Under the pieces are notes generated by a model that was given only the letters and a program-made list of their open reading frames with translations, was not told the origin of the DNA and searched no databases. Source: Gnomoniopsis sp. IMI 355080 (lineage: Eukaryota; Ascomycota; Sordariomycetes; Diaporthales; Gnomoniaceae). Taken from it: DNA of 64,000 nt. Within the stretch, counting starts at the first letter, position 1. Each line of letters opens with the position of its first letter. Position numbers and translations under genes: made by a program. Below are positions 22,032-34,948 of the stretch, piece after piece. The stretch spans positions 1-64,000 of the forward strand of contig JAPEVC010000125.1 of assembly GCA_027946555.1 (NCBI GenBank). Reading direction: 5' to 3'.

Positions 22032-25000
22032 TTTGATGTCGCACAGAGGTAGCCTCGAATTTCGCTGGGTGTCGTCGTTGAAGCAGGCTCTGCGCACACC
22101 AAGGCGCACAGCGACAGTGTTGATCGGTCGCCAGATGTGATGCGGCAACCAGAACGTCTACGAGAACTGAGTCTTTTATGTCATCGTCTCGATGGCGCAA
22201 CGAGTGGGTTCATGTGAGTGGCGTCGCGCAAGGTGTTGCGAAGCAGAAAAAGTTGGGCCAAACCGCGGGACACTGGGCGATGAGGAGGCTGATGGAAAAA
22301 GGTGCGTGGCGTTCACAGTCAGATGGAAGAAAGGCAATTAAGGCGCGTGAATAGACGCGGTTGCTTTTGCCTCGCTACGAAGTAACTGCAATGGAGTATA
22401 GTATTGCGTACCGGTACCTGAGCCGGGTGCTTTCCCAATCAGTGTAGGCAGGCAATGTGGGGCTAACAGGGGTTGCCTGTTCCCGAACTCACACATAGTA
22501 CACTTTTGTGCAGCTGCATCTGCCGTCCGGAGCCTTCCTTCGTACTACTCTATGTATCCACATCGAATTGCAGTTTGGGGATCAGCTAGCAGATTAGTAG
22601 CATAATGTGATCTTTGCCGGTAAACTACAAAGCACAATACAAAACAATGACCGAAATAGATGTTGCAGACCTATGTACAGTAAGTACTTAGACAATATAC
22701 CTGCCTTTGTTCGCTCTCCGCAAAGTTTATCATTTACTTTACATATATTAGTAGAGAGTTCAGTTTTTCAGCTGGGCCCGTCCCAACACCCAAAGCCGTT
22801 ACTGAGCCTTGTTGCCACCATGTGTTGGCAATCCTACCAACAGAGTCAGCACTGCGGTGCACTATAGGTAGCATTTGTGCTACTTTGGGCTCTCGTTTCC
22901 GGGAGGTGCTACGACGAATAAATCTACGTACTTACGGTGCATAGTAGGAACTAAAGAAAAGAAGACATGGCACCATATTTTGCATTCTTATTTTGCGTCA
23001 CGCTTTCCTCAATCTACACCTTTCAAACACAGTCTGCAAATAGACAAACGGGCAGATGATGAAATGGGCATTTGGGAAAGCAATGTATATATCAAGTGAT
23101 TAGATCAGTATCTAAATATACCCAGGTAGAGCACAAAGGTCTTTCGTTGGCTGGCTTTGTTCCTTCTTCGGTGATAGCAAAGAGAGTAGACCAGAGCGCC
23201 TGTCTGTACATTAGACTTGCTTGCCAGCCTGATCTATAACTACAATTTTTTGTAGGCAGTGAGTGTTCGCAAGCCTGCATGATTCTCAACAGGGTCTATG
23301 GTGGGGTCATATTTACATGAACAGAATGGGAATTGCAAGCTGATTGCCCGTGGAAGAATCAATTTCATTTCAGAATTCGAATAGTATCACATGAATGAGA
23401 GTACACTTCTTTCCTTTAGTTTTTTTTTGGTGTTGTTGATATGGACATTTGGGGGCATATAGTGGGGGACCTCGCGGGATGGCTCGGTTCAAGACAAGGG
23501 TCCCTTGCCCTCTGCCTCCGCTGTTTACTCGCGGCGCCAACTTTGTGCCATAATCTCCTTTGCTAGACCCGGCTCCCGGGCATATATTAGCTACCGTTCA
23601 TGATATCCAATAGCTGTCTCTTGTTGCAAAACCAAGAATTTCTTGACCGAAGCGGAGGCTGCCTCGCAGACCAGACCTTCTTTTTTCCTGATCGTCTCGC
23701 CTTTGCAACTCTGCGCATGCCTTGCAAGCCAACCAATTACCCAGCCTGGCCAACCACTCATTGCCTACTCTGCCAGTCTGCCTCTCCAAGCGCTGCAAGG
23801 ACTTCAAGAACACAAGCCCACCTGCATGCGATTGCATGAGATTGCGTCAGTGATGCATGTGTATTTCTTGGAGTCTGGAAAACTGTGCCCTGGCCGCCTA
23901 GGTTGCCCCCCTTGCGGAAGAGTCTGGGAACACGATTGGAAGTCTGACAGAATTTCGCCACTGATGAGCCCCGCAGAACAGGTGAGAGAGAGTCACATCC
24001 AGAGCCAGGTCGCAAACACTGCACAGTATCAGCCAGGCAGGCGGTCAAGCAGCCAGACAGGTCAGGCTGGCAGTTAGACGACTAAGAGGCTCGCACGAGG
24101 CAGCACGAGACAAAATGCATGTCAGCAATGCAACTGAGCCGTCAGGCACTGCTTCTGCTCCTCCGGTGGCTGTCGACGAGACGAGATGTGGGCTCTTCCC
24201 GGCTCTAAATACTAACAAAGTGAGATATGATCCGGATGGAGCATGCGGGCCATGCGGGCTCGCAGGCTGGAGGTCCTTGACAGTGGGCCTGCTTTTGGAT
24301 CCACCTACATTCTAAGAAAGGAACACCGCCCCATTCTCTGCGTGCATTTGAAACAATCCAGATATTCAGTTATAGCAGCATGAGGCTGCCTGGGCTGCCA
24401 GCGACACATAGTGTAACGTAGCCAACACTGCTCACAAATTTCAGGGCCAGCTCCCAAGGGGGGTCATATGCGGCGCCGCTCACACTCCACACCAGCGATC
24501 AAGTGCGTGCACTGCCGTGGCAATCGGGAGCTTCCACTGTCAAGTCTGAGTTGCCGCTGTCAAAGCTGGGCAGACCCATGCATCGCGGCCCCAGGAGGAC
24601 AGCTCGACACCACACAGACGGTGGGAGCTCTGCCCGAAAGGCTTGCTCATGCATGGCCATCCGACTGGGGAGTCCAGCCCATCATAGACCACGCGAGCAA
24701 GAAGTTAAACAGATGCCCTGCTAGGACCACGATTGACTGGCGGCTGCAAAGGAGGGTCAGTGTCTGGGGCCCATCCAGCGCGATATGTAAGATGACGACG
24801 TATGCTGCCTTCCAAGGTTGTGACCGGACGCATGTCCAGTAACGACTCACCCGCAAGAACGGCACCCACATCGTTTCTAGCGACAGGGTTCTTGCTCACA
24901 TGAGATCATCTTGACCATCTCGGCTTGCAAGACACCAACAAGACACCAGCCGCCTCCACAGTCTGGACCGGGCATCAGAGAAACTTTATCCGAGGTCTAC

Positions 25001-26070
25001 GAAATACTGCACAAGGGATTTCACCAGTGTAGTCGAAAACTTGGTGCAATACCAAGCTCGGCAAACCGACCACAACAGGACCACATGCCCTCTACCAACG
25101 AGCAGCTGTCATATAGGCCAAACAGTCAAGGCCCAGCTTGGAATTCCGGCCTTTTCCTGTCAGACGACGCCTGAAACTCAAAGTAACGAATTCCGCACGC
25201 ACAGTGCTTTCACCGGCACGAGAGCCCAATTGAGGCCCTCGAATCCACCCTGGCTTCTTCGCTTCCCTGCTCCTACACGGCCTCACTTATTTTTACTTTC
25301 GGCTGATCTTCTGCTGTTCGTCTAACTTCTCTTCTGCACTGATTCTCGACTCTTCTCTCTTGTCTCCCTTTCCCCTGCATTCGCAACGTGCTGCGCTCTT
25401 GGAGATCTTTGCATCGTGGGTTGTGGTTGAGTCATTCACTGTCCATTTGGTCGTATATCCTTCTTGGGCCGCTCATCCGTCAAGCGGAGCAGAGGCAATA
25501 CCCAACCACTCAACCCCACCTTTAGCCTCTCCGGCCGGCCCAACTCTCTCATCCATACCAGGCCTGACCAGCGTAACCTGGCCAGCTTCACCTCACCACT
25601 GCATAGTACCACCAGACCGACGGGAACAGCCTGCGGCCAAGCTAACCAGAAAAGACAGCTTGGAAGACCAGGGAGACCAACATTTTCTACGCACTAGATC
25701 TGCATTGCTGTGGCTGTCTAATAAGACCTGCTGCTGGTGTTTCTCTCTCTTTCTCAGTCTGCCTACTACTTACCTCTACGTCTGGGGACCCTTATCCAAG
25801 ACTTTCTCATACTCTGCCCTACCTTGGCTTGGTCTCGACCACACTTGACTCTGTGTGCGCGGTGCGACAGTATCACACTGCCTTCTCGGACAAGCGCTCA
25901 ACTCAAGACGGCGCATACTCCAACAAGGCAGGGGACTGACGTCTGTCAAGCCAGCTGAGGTTGCCCAGACCCAGCCAGTCAACTATCCCACCCCGAACCC
26001 GTCAAAACCCCGCGCCGTCGATCTCCCGACGCCAACACAACACCACCACCGCAAAGCTCTACGGGCCGCC
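22032..26070. other. about 4 kb gene-free upstream region
   Basis: Largest gap in the window, between divergent starts of the SNF2/RING gene and the DUF8035-type gene. Frames at 23643-24077 and 25360-25848 have no ATG-led conserved product. The last ~800 bases are strongly pyrimidine-rich (CTTCT, CCTCT and CTCTC runs), as expected of a long 5' leader for the downstream gene. No tRNA, transposon relic or tandem repeat was recognised. Confidence 0.5.
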
Positions 26071-28127
26071 ATGCCGGACACATATCGCCGCTATGAGGAG
26101 CGGGATGTCTATTATGAAGACGATGAGCCACCACCAAGAAGAGCTCCTCCACCCAGACGAGGGCCCCCGCCGCCTCGGGAAGAGGAGATCATCTACGAGC
26201 GCCGTGAAGAAAGGCGGGCGCCCAGTCCCGGCCCAATGCCCATGCCTCGTCGTAGCGCCCCGGAAATAGCTGTCCGTGAACGCGAAGAAATTACGGAGCG
26301 CGAATCCAGAGTGCCGCACTTCATGCGAGAAGATGGCCGTCGTTCGGAAGCCGGCCCCCTCGTGCTACGTCAACGGGATGTCGAGACCGTGGAGCGCTCG
26401 AGACCACGACCACGATCCCCGTCGCCCGTGATCAGGGAGCGAATCGTCACCAAGACAAGAGCAAGGAGCGTGAGCCCTGGCCCTCCACCCCCACCACCAC
26501 CTGAGGTTCGGGAGGAAATCCGTACGCGCATCGTTGACCACTCCCGCGAACGAGTACGAAGTCCCAGCCGTGGACCGGCTCTGGACCGCGTGCGCCTTGG
26601 TACCAGGTTCATCGAGCGGCCCGAACGTTCGCCAAGTCCTCCGCCTGCTATGGAGCGTATCCGTACGCGGGTTGTCGAGCGGGAGAGGTCGCCTTCTCCG
26701 GCGTCTTCGCACGCACCCTCTCATCACCCCGGTGACATTGAGAGGAGCAGGATCAGGGTCATCGAGCGGCATGAGCGACCGCGTGAGCCGACGCCTAGCC
26801 CCTCGCCGCCTCCTCCACCATCGCCTCCGCCTGTGATTCGGGGCCCTACGATTGAGAGGGAGGTCATCACGCATTACAGAGACATTGATCACGGTAAGTG
26901 CATGCAAGCATCCTGTCGGAGCAGCCCAGAGATTCCCTGCCGTATGAACCAGCTTTGTAAGATCCAAGCGCTAACGATGTATGAATACAGGCTTAATTCA
27001 AGTACGCCCGCCTTCACCGCCACCGCCTCCTCGCAAGGTTGAGAAGCGAGAGGTCAGAGAGACAAGGGAGACAGATATCGACATCTATCGCAGGGGTGAT
27101 GATACAGAGATCGACATCACCAACAGCCGCTCACGGTCTCGACCCCGTCCACGTTCTGTGTCTCGTGAGCGACCTCCACCACGATCTCGGGCATACTACC
27201 ATGAGGATGAGGTAGTTGTCTCGTCTGGTCGCGACAAGTTGAAGGTTGACATTGAACACGAACACCGGAACTCATCCGCACGACCTCGTGCCCATTCCGC
27301 AGCGCCAGATTACGAGGATGAGGCTGAACGAATTACTGGAAGGATTGGTTCTCGTGGTGGCATGGGTGAGGCTTGGGGAGGACGTACCAAGGATTGGACG
27401 GTTGTTGATGTCCCGCCAGGAACCGAGAAGGTCCGTATGGACGGTGCCGGTGGCGGCGCCGCTGAGGTAGTATGGGAACGATACAGCGGTGCTCGCAAAG
27501 CCAAGTTCATTTCTGAGCGTGCAAGCGAGAGTGCGCTTGTACCGGCTTCGCCTCCGACATCTTCATCCACTACAACAATCAGCGCCGAGCGCGAATATGC
27601 CCCCCCTCGCAGCGAGCGCGATCACCTCAGCGTTGAGATCTACAACAAAGGCCGTGAACGGGATGTCGAGGTGGAAAAAGTCACAGATAGGCGCATCAGC
27701 ATTCGGCCTAGCATGCCTCCGCCTGCTCCAGCGCCACTGCCGCGGCCGAAAGACATGTGGACAGAGGTGACCAAGGACCTGGTGACTCGCGAGGCCATTG
27801 AGGAGTGCGGCTACGAATATGAGGAGACCGAGTCCTTCTTTTACGTTATGCAGTATCTCAAATACGTGAGTTGCCATATTCCGAGGAACTGCATCAGAAA
27901 GTACCCATGACTGACTACTAATATAGGAGGACGTCCTTGAGCTGGTCGAAATTTCGGACCGAATTCGTGCTCGCAGGAAGGAACGCATCCGAGAAATTGC
28001 ATACGAACGTGAGATCCGGGACGAGTGGGAGCGTGAGCGTCGCCACCGATCTCGCCCGAAATGGGATGACGAGAAGATTGTAGAGAGGGAGAGGGAGGTG
28101 ATCTACGATCGTCCCCGCAGGTACTGA
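26071..28127 (+). CDS. Arg/Pro/Ser-rich protein with conserved C-terminal (DUF8035-type) domain
   Basis: Three exons (26071-26893, 26991-27865, 27927-28127) give 632 residues. The first two thirds are low-complexity: Arg/Glu-rich with polyproline (PPPPPP) and repeated units of the form R-x-R-x-[VIF]-[IV]-E-R-x-E-R-S-P-S-P, at least five between ~residues 130 and 260. The C-terminal ~110 residues are ordered: DMWTEVTKDLVTREAIEECGYEYEE, FFYVMQYLKY, then EDVLELVEISDRIRARRKERI and a charged helix. I associate this C-terminal block with the fungal DUF8035 family; no biochemical role is known to me. The RS/SP-like region suggests a nuclear, possibly RNA-related protein, but that is inference. Donors and acceptors are standard; GCTAAC lies before the first acceptor and CTACTAAT before the second. 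Confidence 0.82.
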
Positions 28128-29430
28128 GCGATGGTACTCGTCGACGTCGACTGCATCTCGTTTCATTCATCCGCTCGCCACACGGCTCTCCATAACTCAC
28201 ACACACAGCAATAGCGTGCATTTTGATTGCATAGACCGCGGGCTCCCTGCGATAGCTTGGACCTTTGCTTTGCCAACGACTTTGCCAAATTCTTTACGCC
28301 GACGACGATGATAGAGTCCTTTGCGAAATATCTTGAAAAATTGCCAGCCAATTGGAACAACGGATACACAGATTGGGTCTTTGGCCCGTGAGCGTCATTA
28401 TAGCACGACAACAATTTGACGTGCAAAGTGAGAATTATGAAATTGGAAGCGGTGGACGATCTGGGAGACGAGATGCTTGTCGAAGAACTTCGTTTCGAAT
28501 TTTTTTTCTTTTCTTTAACTTTTCTTGTCTTTTGTTCTTCCATCATCAGCCCCACCTCATCACTGATTATTTCCGCCATTTAACGAGTTTACGAAGAAAA
28601 AGCCACGTCCAGTCACGTCATATCACATCATGTTAGCGAAGACAAGACGAGCTGGAATTTTGATATCATTTGGATGGGCGTTATGTATACAGAGGCACTT
28701 TTTTCATCCTGTAGTAGGATATCAACGATGTTTATGACTTTCTATCATCCCAACTGAGGTCCTGGTATGCACTTGTGTCTTCGTATGCCGCACGCTTGGC
28801 CCTGCCGGGGACTTCTTCGCCTGTATGCTCACGCGCCTTCAACCTTTATGGCTCAGTTACATTTCTTCCAACTGATAATTTATCCACCGCGTCGGGCCAA
28901 CGAAGTTCCAACACGATCGTGAAGCCCAATCACGACAGGAAGGCATCTTGTTTTCGGCCCACAAGCAGGGAGGGTCACAAATCCAAGTATCTACAGCCAC
29001 TGTATTACAGCATGTTGCTTCTACTCACGACACTCTTCCTTGACAAGACCACTGCTCTGCTGAACCGAGGGTCCTAGCCAATCTTCAGCCTACGCCGAAT
29101 CGCCCTTCAACTTCTGTTTCGGGGAACGGTATGCCTCTCAAGGCAACCAAGTCTTTTCTGCTGGACACGCAGGCCAGCTTTTCTAGCTTGCATAGCGCAA
29201 TTCTTTCTCTATACCCCCTCTTTATCCGCAGTTAGGTTATCCTCCTGATTGATGTTGCTACGAGCGGCGTGCTTGCTCTCGTTGGTCAGCGTCGGGGTCG
29301 GAAAGAGAGAGAAGCGTCTCCAATATAGTTACTATCTGGACAACCCTGGGTCTCAACAGCCCCTTTGATCCTTCGTTATACAAGTTGTTCTGAATAAGTT
29401 CAATCAGTCGTCCACGCCTGCGGCCGCTGA
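28128..29430. other. convergent intergenic gap
   Basis: 3' flanks of the DUF8035-type gene (plus) and the arylsulfatase gene (minus). Contains T-rich and pyrimidine stretches near 28500-28550; no gene recognised. Confidence 0.5.
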
Positions 29431-31255
29431 TCACCATTTGCTCGCACGCGCCTCGACACTAGGATCATACATACCCGTTTCCGCAAAGTACCTTTCCCAC
29501 TCCACCAGCAATTCTTCCAGGATTTTAGGCTCGTCCTTGGCCAGATCATGTATCTCACCAAGATCCTTCGACAGGTCATACAGTTCCCATTCCTCCGCTC
29601 CGGGTGCCGGCTCATACACAGCCTTCCAGTTACCTTTGCGTATAGCTCTGCGTCCAAACAGTTCCCAGCCCGTAACGTCCTGCGTGTCATTCTCATGGAC
29701 GTTATCGGCCCGGCCGTCGAGGAACGGCACCCATGATCGACCGCGCGGAGATACGACCTCCCGACCACGGAACGTTGGCGCGGGATGGGATATGCCAGCC
29801 ATGTCGAGGAACGTGGGGAGAATATCCATGACTGTGGTAAAGTCGTGTGTCACTTTTCCTTGAGATAGAGAGAACTTTGGATATCGCACGATGCAAGGGC
29901 ATCTGATACCCCCCTCCGTGACCATCGTCTTGAAGCCTTTGGAAGGCGCTGTTGCAGCGCATGCCCTGATGAAATATGTTAGAGTGTTTTCCAGGAGAGT
30001 CACCTTGACAGACGATGGTACTAGACAGTAAGAAGAAGTATCCGCCCTTACCATTGTGGACCATACCAGACAAACGAGTCCGCATTGCCAATATTCTCGA
30101 TTGAATTGTTGTAGTATTGCTCAATAACTTTGACGAGTGGCACCCCCTTGGTCACGGGCAGGGCTTCAAGCAGCTTCCCTTCGGCGCCATTGTCGGAGAT
30201 GAACATGACAAATGTGTTGTCAAGCTCACCAGATTCCTCCAGGTAGGCCACAAGTCTTGCTAGATTCTGGTCGATGAGATCCACCATGGCCGCGTACGTC
30301 TCCATTCGCCTTGCTGAATGCGCCTTCTCCTTTTCGTCCATGTCCGCCCAAGCCTTTACGGTCTCTCCTACCATAGGGGCTGGCTGAACATCGGCGGGTA
30401 CAAGGCCGCGCGCAATAAGGGCGTCAAGGCGCTTTTGACGAAGTGCCTCGGGACCGTCCGAGTACTGACCTTTGTACTTGTCAATGATCTCCTGAGGGGC
30501 TTGAAGTGGCCAATGTGGGGCAGTATATGTCAGATATCCGAAGAAAGGCTTCTCCTTCTCCTCGGCTGTACGCTCTTTTAGGTAATCAATCATGTTGTCT
30601 GTGAAATCCTTGGTCGAGTAGAAGTCATTTGGAATGTCTTTCTTCCTGTCAATGACCACATCGTCTCTCATCCAAAGGTTATCTCCCTTCACTGCTGGTA
30701 CAATGAATCCGTCATAATCGTCCAGCTGCGGTTCATTGTTATAGTGATTACCGGCACCAGCGAGATACACAAAAGACTTGTCAAATCCTCGTGCGTGAGG
30801 ACTGAGTTCCTTTTTAAGACCGAGATGCCTACAGACACATGATGGTAAGTGATGCTCGCTTCACATATACCGAGGACCAAAATAGCGCTGGCTTACCATT
30901 TCCCTGACATGATAGTGTGATAACCAGCATCCTGAAGAATTTCAGGCAGGGCCGCAACTCTGTAGTTGAGATAACCCTCGTAACCTGGCTTGCCCCAGTA
31001 CGGCGCCTTGGAAGCAAACATGAACTCCACCATCTGGCCCAATCCAGCAATGTGATTATCTGTCCCAGACAGCAACATGGCTCTCGTTGGCGAGCACGCC
31101 GAGGCCGTGTGGAAGCCAGTCATCAGCACGCCCTCCTTGGCAAGTCTGTCCAAGGTTGGCGTGGGAATTTCACTCCCATATGGACTCGTGTCACTAAAGC
31201 CGAGATCATCGGCGACAACGACCAGGAAGTTCGGTCTCTTAGTGGCAGTCGTCAT
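29431..31255 (-). CDS. arylsulfatase (type I, formylglycine-dependent)
   Basis: Three exons, complement(30897-31255, 30052-30828, 29431-29965), give 556 residues. It starts with the metal-binding NFLVVVADDLGFSD and has the sulfatase signature CSPTRAMLLSG, where Cys54 would be oxidised to formylglycine. The second signature GKW-HLG is interrupted by intron 1. Later come the metal and substrate residues of TAPHWPLQAP and FISDNGAEG, and a C-terminal domain with MDILPTFLDMAG. Both introns split a Trp codon (TG/G). No N-terminal signal peptide is visible, so an intracellular enzyme releasing sulfate from aryl or alkyl sulfate esters for sulfur scavenging is likely. It resembles bacterial-type and Neurospora-type arylsulfatases in length. 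The 1.8-kb divergent promoter is shared with a permease gene. Confidence 0.92.
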
Positions 31256-33090
31256 GTTGGGTTGGAACGGTGCTTTTGTCGACTGTTTGTTTGATTTTAC
31301 AGTATCTTGAAGTCAACAAGGATATGCTGGGGTCAACGATTAAGTTTTAAAATCTCAAACTCAAAATGCTGACAAAGTACAGAATCACAGGTTCGATATG
31401 GCTCTCAAATACTTTGCATGGTCGCACTATGCCGTCGTCAAGGCCCGACATACTCGCTTGCTGCGTATGTCAGCCACTCCGTGAGCCCGCGAGGTAGAGC
31501 AAACGCCGATTTCACTAAGCTTTTTAGCTAGGGTAGCTTTGGATTGAGCATAGTGCTGACATTCCTTTGCTTGTGGATCCAAGTGTCGGTATTTTCTCCA
31601 GTTTTGCTCCGTGGACATTTCCGGAAGAGAACGCTGAATGGACCGATGGTCGGTCGGTAAACTGACCCTAACGCCGCCCTGCTGCAGGTCGTGATAAGAG
31701 CATATCAGGCATCTCGAGAAACTGTGAATGAGTCGTAAGTTCCCGACACACCTCAATGTTTCCCAAAGTACTGGTATAACATCGACGCACCAGATATAAA
31801 TATCCGCAAAGGGTTGAAGGAGATGTGAGCGCTGGGAGGAGCAACGCGAAGGGTTAGGGTCTCTGGGTAGATATCCCACAAGAGTGGGCCTGTCACGATA
31901 GATTACTTTCTTCATTTTGGATACCAATCAATATACTGTCTTGTTCCTCATGTTTTGTTACTGATTCGCGTTGTACAGCACCCCAGACCTACCAACAGCT
32001 CCCATACGCTGTCAAACCTGGCAAGCTACCCAGCAAGAGACCATAGTAACGTAGAATTAGAAGAAAGCAATGATGGGCCCATGGCCAGTCTTGACGTAGG
32101 AAATGTCTGTCCCAGACGGACAAGACTATAGTTTGCCCTCTATCAATCTGGCAACACAAGCTTGTTGGCCACGACCAGAAAAGAAATGATTATTAGGGAG
32201 TACAGAGCGCATAGAAGAAGTGTAAGTTCTCTTGCGAATTCAAAATACAATACAGCTTAGGCCTAAAGGCCTAATACATCGAAAGTAGCCATTGTGTCAG
32301 CCACGCCACTGCGCGAATGCAAATTGAAGATGAACCGGAAGTTGAACCAGGATGGCCAAGAAAAGCAGAAACGGTTTGCTTTCCCATGCACTCGAGTGAT
32401 CCTGTTCTGCTGACATATATGTCGCAGCTGAATGAGGGGCGAAAGAGGCAAGAAAGATCACCGATTGCGCCATCGTGTTTGCACTCCAAACGCGGGATGA
32501 TGGCGGTCATGCTGCTCCCAAAAAAGCATTCATAATCCAAATACGCGATGAACGTGTCTGGTCCTACCTTTGATGTGGATAACATCCTCACTGATCCTTA
32601 TCTTGGTCCACGTCTTCGCCCAATGACCGACACTCAGTCGCCGGCAGCTCATCACAACATATTCGCCAATAATTGCTAAGTTGAATGGGCGAAGTTGGGT
32701 GACACTCCCAGTCCTTGGCGACTCGCTGTGAATCTGTGCTTTTTGCCTAGAATATCAGCACACGAGTCGCTGTCGCACCAAAAGACAGGCAGCGCAAGGC
32801 TAAACTTGACTGAGCCGCTGCACAACCTTGAAGGAAGACCTTCAAGGACCCCACACGACACCGCATACGCAGCACATCAGTGATACCACCATAACCACCA
32901 GAAATTGCGACTAGCTTTCAGTTCGGTCAAGGTTATGAAGTTTTGGAACAAATGACAGCCCCTCCCACTCCACCTCGACAAGCAGGCCTGGCTGTGCCAA
33001 GCTTATACTAGATCCCTAGACAGGTTCCGGGGTTGAGCCCATCACCGCCCGGTCCATTCGCCCAGTATCACCAATTGAAGTTTCTCAAGT
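31256..33090. promoter_or_regulatory. divergent intergenic region, arylsulfatase / permease
   Basis: Shared upstream region of two nutrient genes. A minus-strand frame at 31427-31927 encodes no recognisable product. No mobile element seen. Confidence 0.45.
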
Positions 33091-34948
33091 ATGTATAGAG
33101 CCTCTGGATCGTCAGGAGCTCGAGGCCCCCATGAAGCACACAATGTTACTACACCATTGCTCCTCGACAGTATGGACGAGGAAACGAAAACTCAACATGA
33201 CCTACGGGCGACCTATTCCGAGTCGACGGGACAAGACACAAACATTGATAGACATTACAATAAAGCCGAATCAGCGCCTTGGTGGTCCTATATTTGGGTA
33301 AGCGATACCTGCAGAACATAGATCTCCTGGGAATTGTGTGAGCTGAGACCAAACCCAGGATTACGAGCCGTCTAGGACGCAAGAGGAGAGGGCTTTCGTT
33401 CAAAAGCTGGACGCATGCCTCCTAACGATTTTATGCTTCGGCTACTTTATCAAAAATCTTGATCAGACCAACATATCCAATGCATATGTATCTGGGATGA
33501 AAGAAGACCTGGCTATGAACGCAAACGAGCTCAACATGATCGATGTTGCCTGGACTACTGGCTATGTTGTAGGGCAGCTTCCGTCTCAATTCATACTCAC
33601 AAAGGTCCGTCCATCGATCTGGATTCCCAGTTGTGAGCTCGTGTGGACAGTTCTCACTTTCACGCTCGCCGCTGCCACGACCAGCAATCAGGTCATCTGC
33701 ATTCGATTCTTTGTCGGGCTTTGCGAAAGTATCTTCTACCCTGCTGCACACTTTCTCATCGGTAGTTGGTATAAGCCGAGCGAATTGGGAAAAAGAGCTT
33801 GTATTTTCCACGCAAGTTCTGCTTTAGCGGCAATGTTTTCGGGCTATCTACAATCTGCCGTTTACACCGGACTCAATGGAACGTTGGGCAAGGCTGGGTG
33901 GCAGTGGCTTTTCATTATGGTAAGTCAATTATGATAGTGACTTCCCTCCATGATTCCACAGATGTTGTCGAAGACCTAGGGCGTTCAAGGAAAATCACAA
34001 CCAACTTAAGCGCGTCATTTTACATATTTCAACGCTGCCCATCACACCTTTCGAGAACCGTACTGATTCCGAAATTTGTAGGACGGTGTCATTAGTCTTC
34101 CAATCTGCCTGGCTGGTTTCATCTTGATCCCAGATCTCCCCGAGAACAGCCGCTCATTCTTTTTCACTGCGGAGGACAAACAGCTTGCTCAAAGTCGTAT
34201 GGCCATAGTGGGTCGGGCACCGAGACGCAAGCTGGGTTGGTCCATTGTGACTCGCGTTTTCACGCGTTGGCATGTCTGGGCACTTACCGTACTTTACATC
34301 ATATTCATCAATGTCGGGTCCTCTTCCAGTGTCAACCCTCTTTCTCTGTGGATGAAATCCAACGGCTGGTCCGTTGCTATGGTGGTGAGCTTGAAATTCT
34401 GTTCAATCTGATCCTATCGATTACAGAGATTGGGGCGCTGACAGTGCTCATCGCAGAATATCATTCCCACAGCGCAATCCGCCGTGCAGCTTGTCTCGAC
34501 CGTCGGCCTGTCCGTTCTCTCAGACTTTCTGCGTAGTCGAGCCATCGCGATGACTGTGCCAACGCTATTTGGTTTCTTTACCTCATTGTGTTTGGCCATA
34601 TGGTCAATACCACTCGGTCTGAAGTGGTTCGCATTCTTCGCGTCCCGAGTTGGCGTAGCCTATGGGCCACTCGCCATGACCTGGGCGAATGAGATTTGCG
34701 GAGCGGATGCTGAGGAGCGTGCTATTGTGTTGGGAATCATGAATGCAGCTGGGTACGCTTTCAATGCTTGGTTACCACTCTTGACATATCCAACAGTCGA
34801 TGCCCCGAGATTCAAGAAAGGTTTCACATATAGCACGGTTGCCTATTTTGCAGAGGGTGTCATGACGTGGAGTGTATGGCTGTTGGCTCGAGGCGAAAGG
34901 AGGGAGAAGCAGAAGGCCGCGATTGAGGAGCAAGAACGAGACGTTTAG
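33091..34948 (+). CDS. MFS permease, allantoate/pantothenate (Dal5/Liz1) type
   Basis: Four exons (33091-33297, 33359-33919, 34082-34384, 34457-34948) give 520 residues. It belongs to the anion:cation symporter branch of the major facilitator superfamily. The N-terminus has WWSYIW-DYEPSRT and KLDACLLTILCFGYFIKNLDQTNISNAYVSGMKEDL in the first membrane segment region, then the family hallmark SWYKPSELGKR. About 12 hydrophobic segments are present, with a charged central loop (SRMAIVGRAPRRKLGW). The closest family memory is Liz1/Fen2-like pantothenate permeases and Dal5 allantoate permeases, so uptake of a small organic anion by proton symport at the plasma membrane is inferred. Exact substrate cannot be assigned. 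All introns are phase 0. Confidence 0.88.

Noticed and set aside
23643..24077. 144-codon plus-strand frame in the large gap
   Set aside because: Composition is repeat-like and rich in Gln/Ser/Pro; overlapping minus-strand frame is equally open; no domain or intron-exon logic supports coding.
25360..25848. 162-codon frame before the DUF8035-type gene
   Set aside because: Starts with a non-ATG codon in a pyrimidine-rich leader; no recognisable product.
31427..31927. 166-codon minus-strand frame between arylsulfatase and permease
   Set aside because: Lacks any recognisable domain; sits in a divergent promoter region; residue composition is that of random frames.
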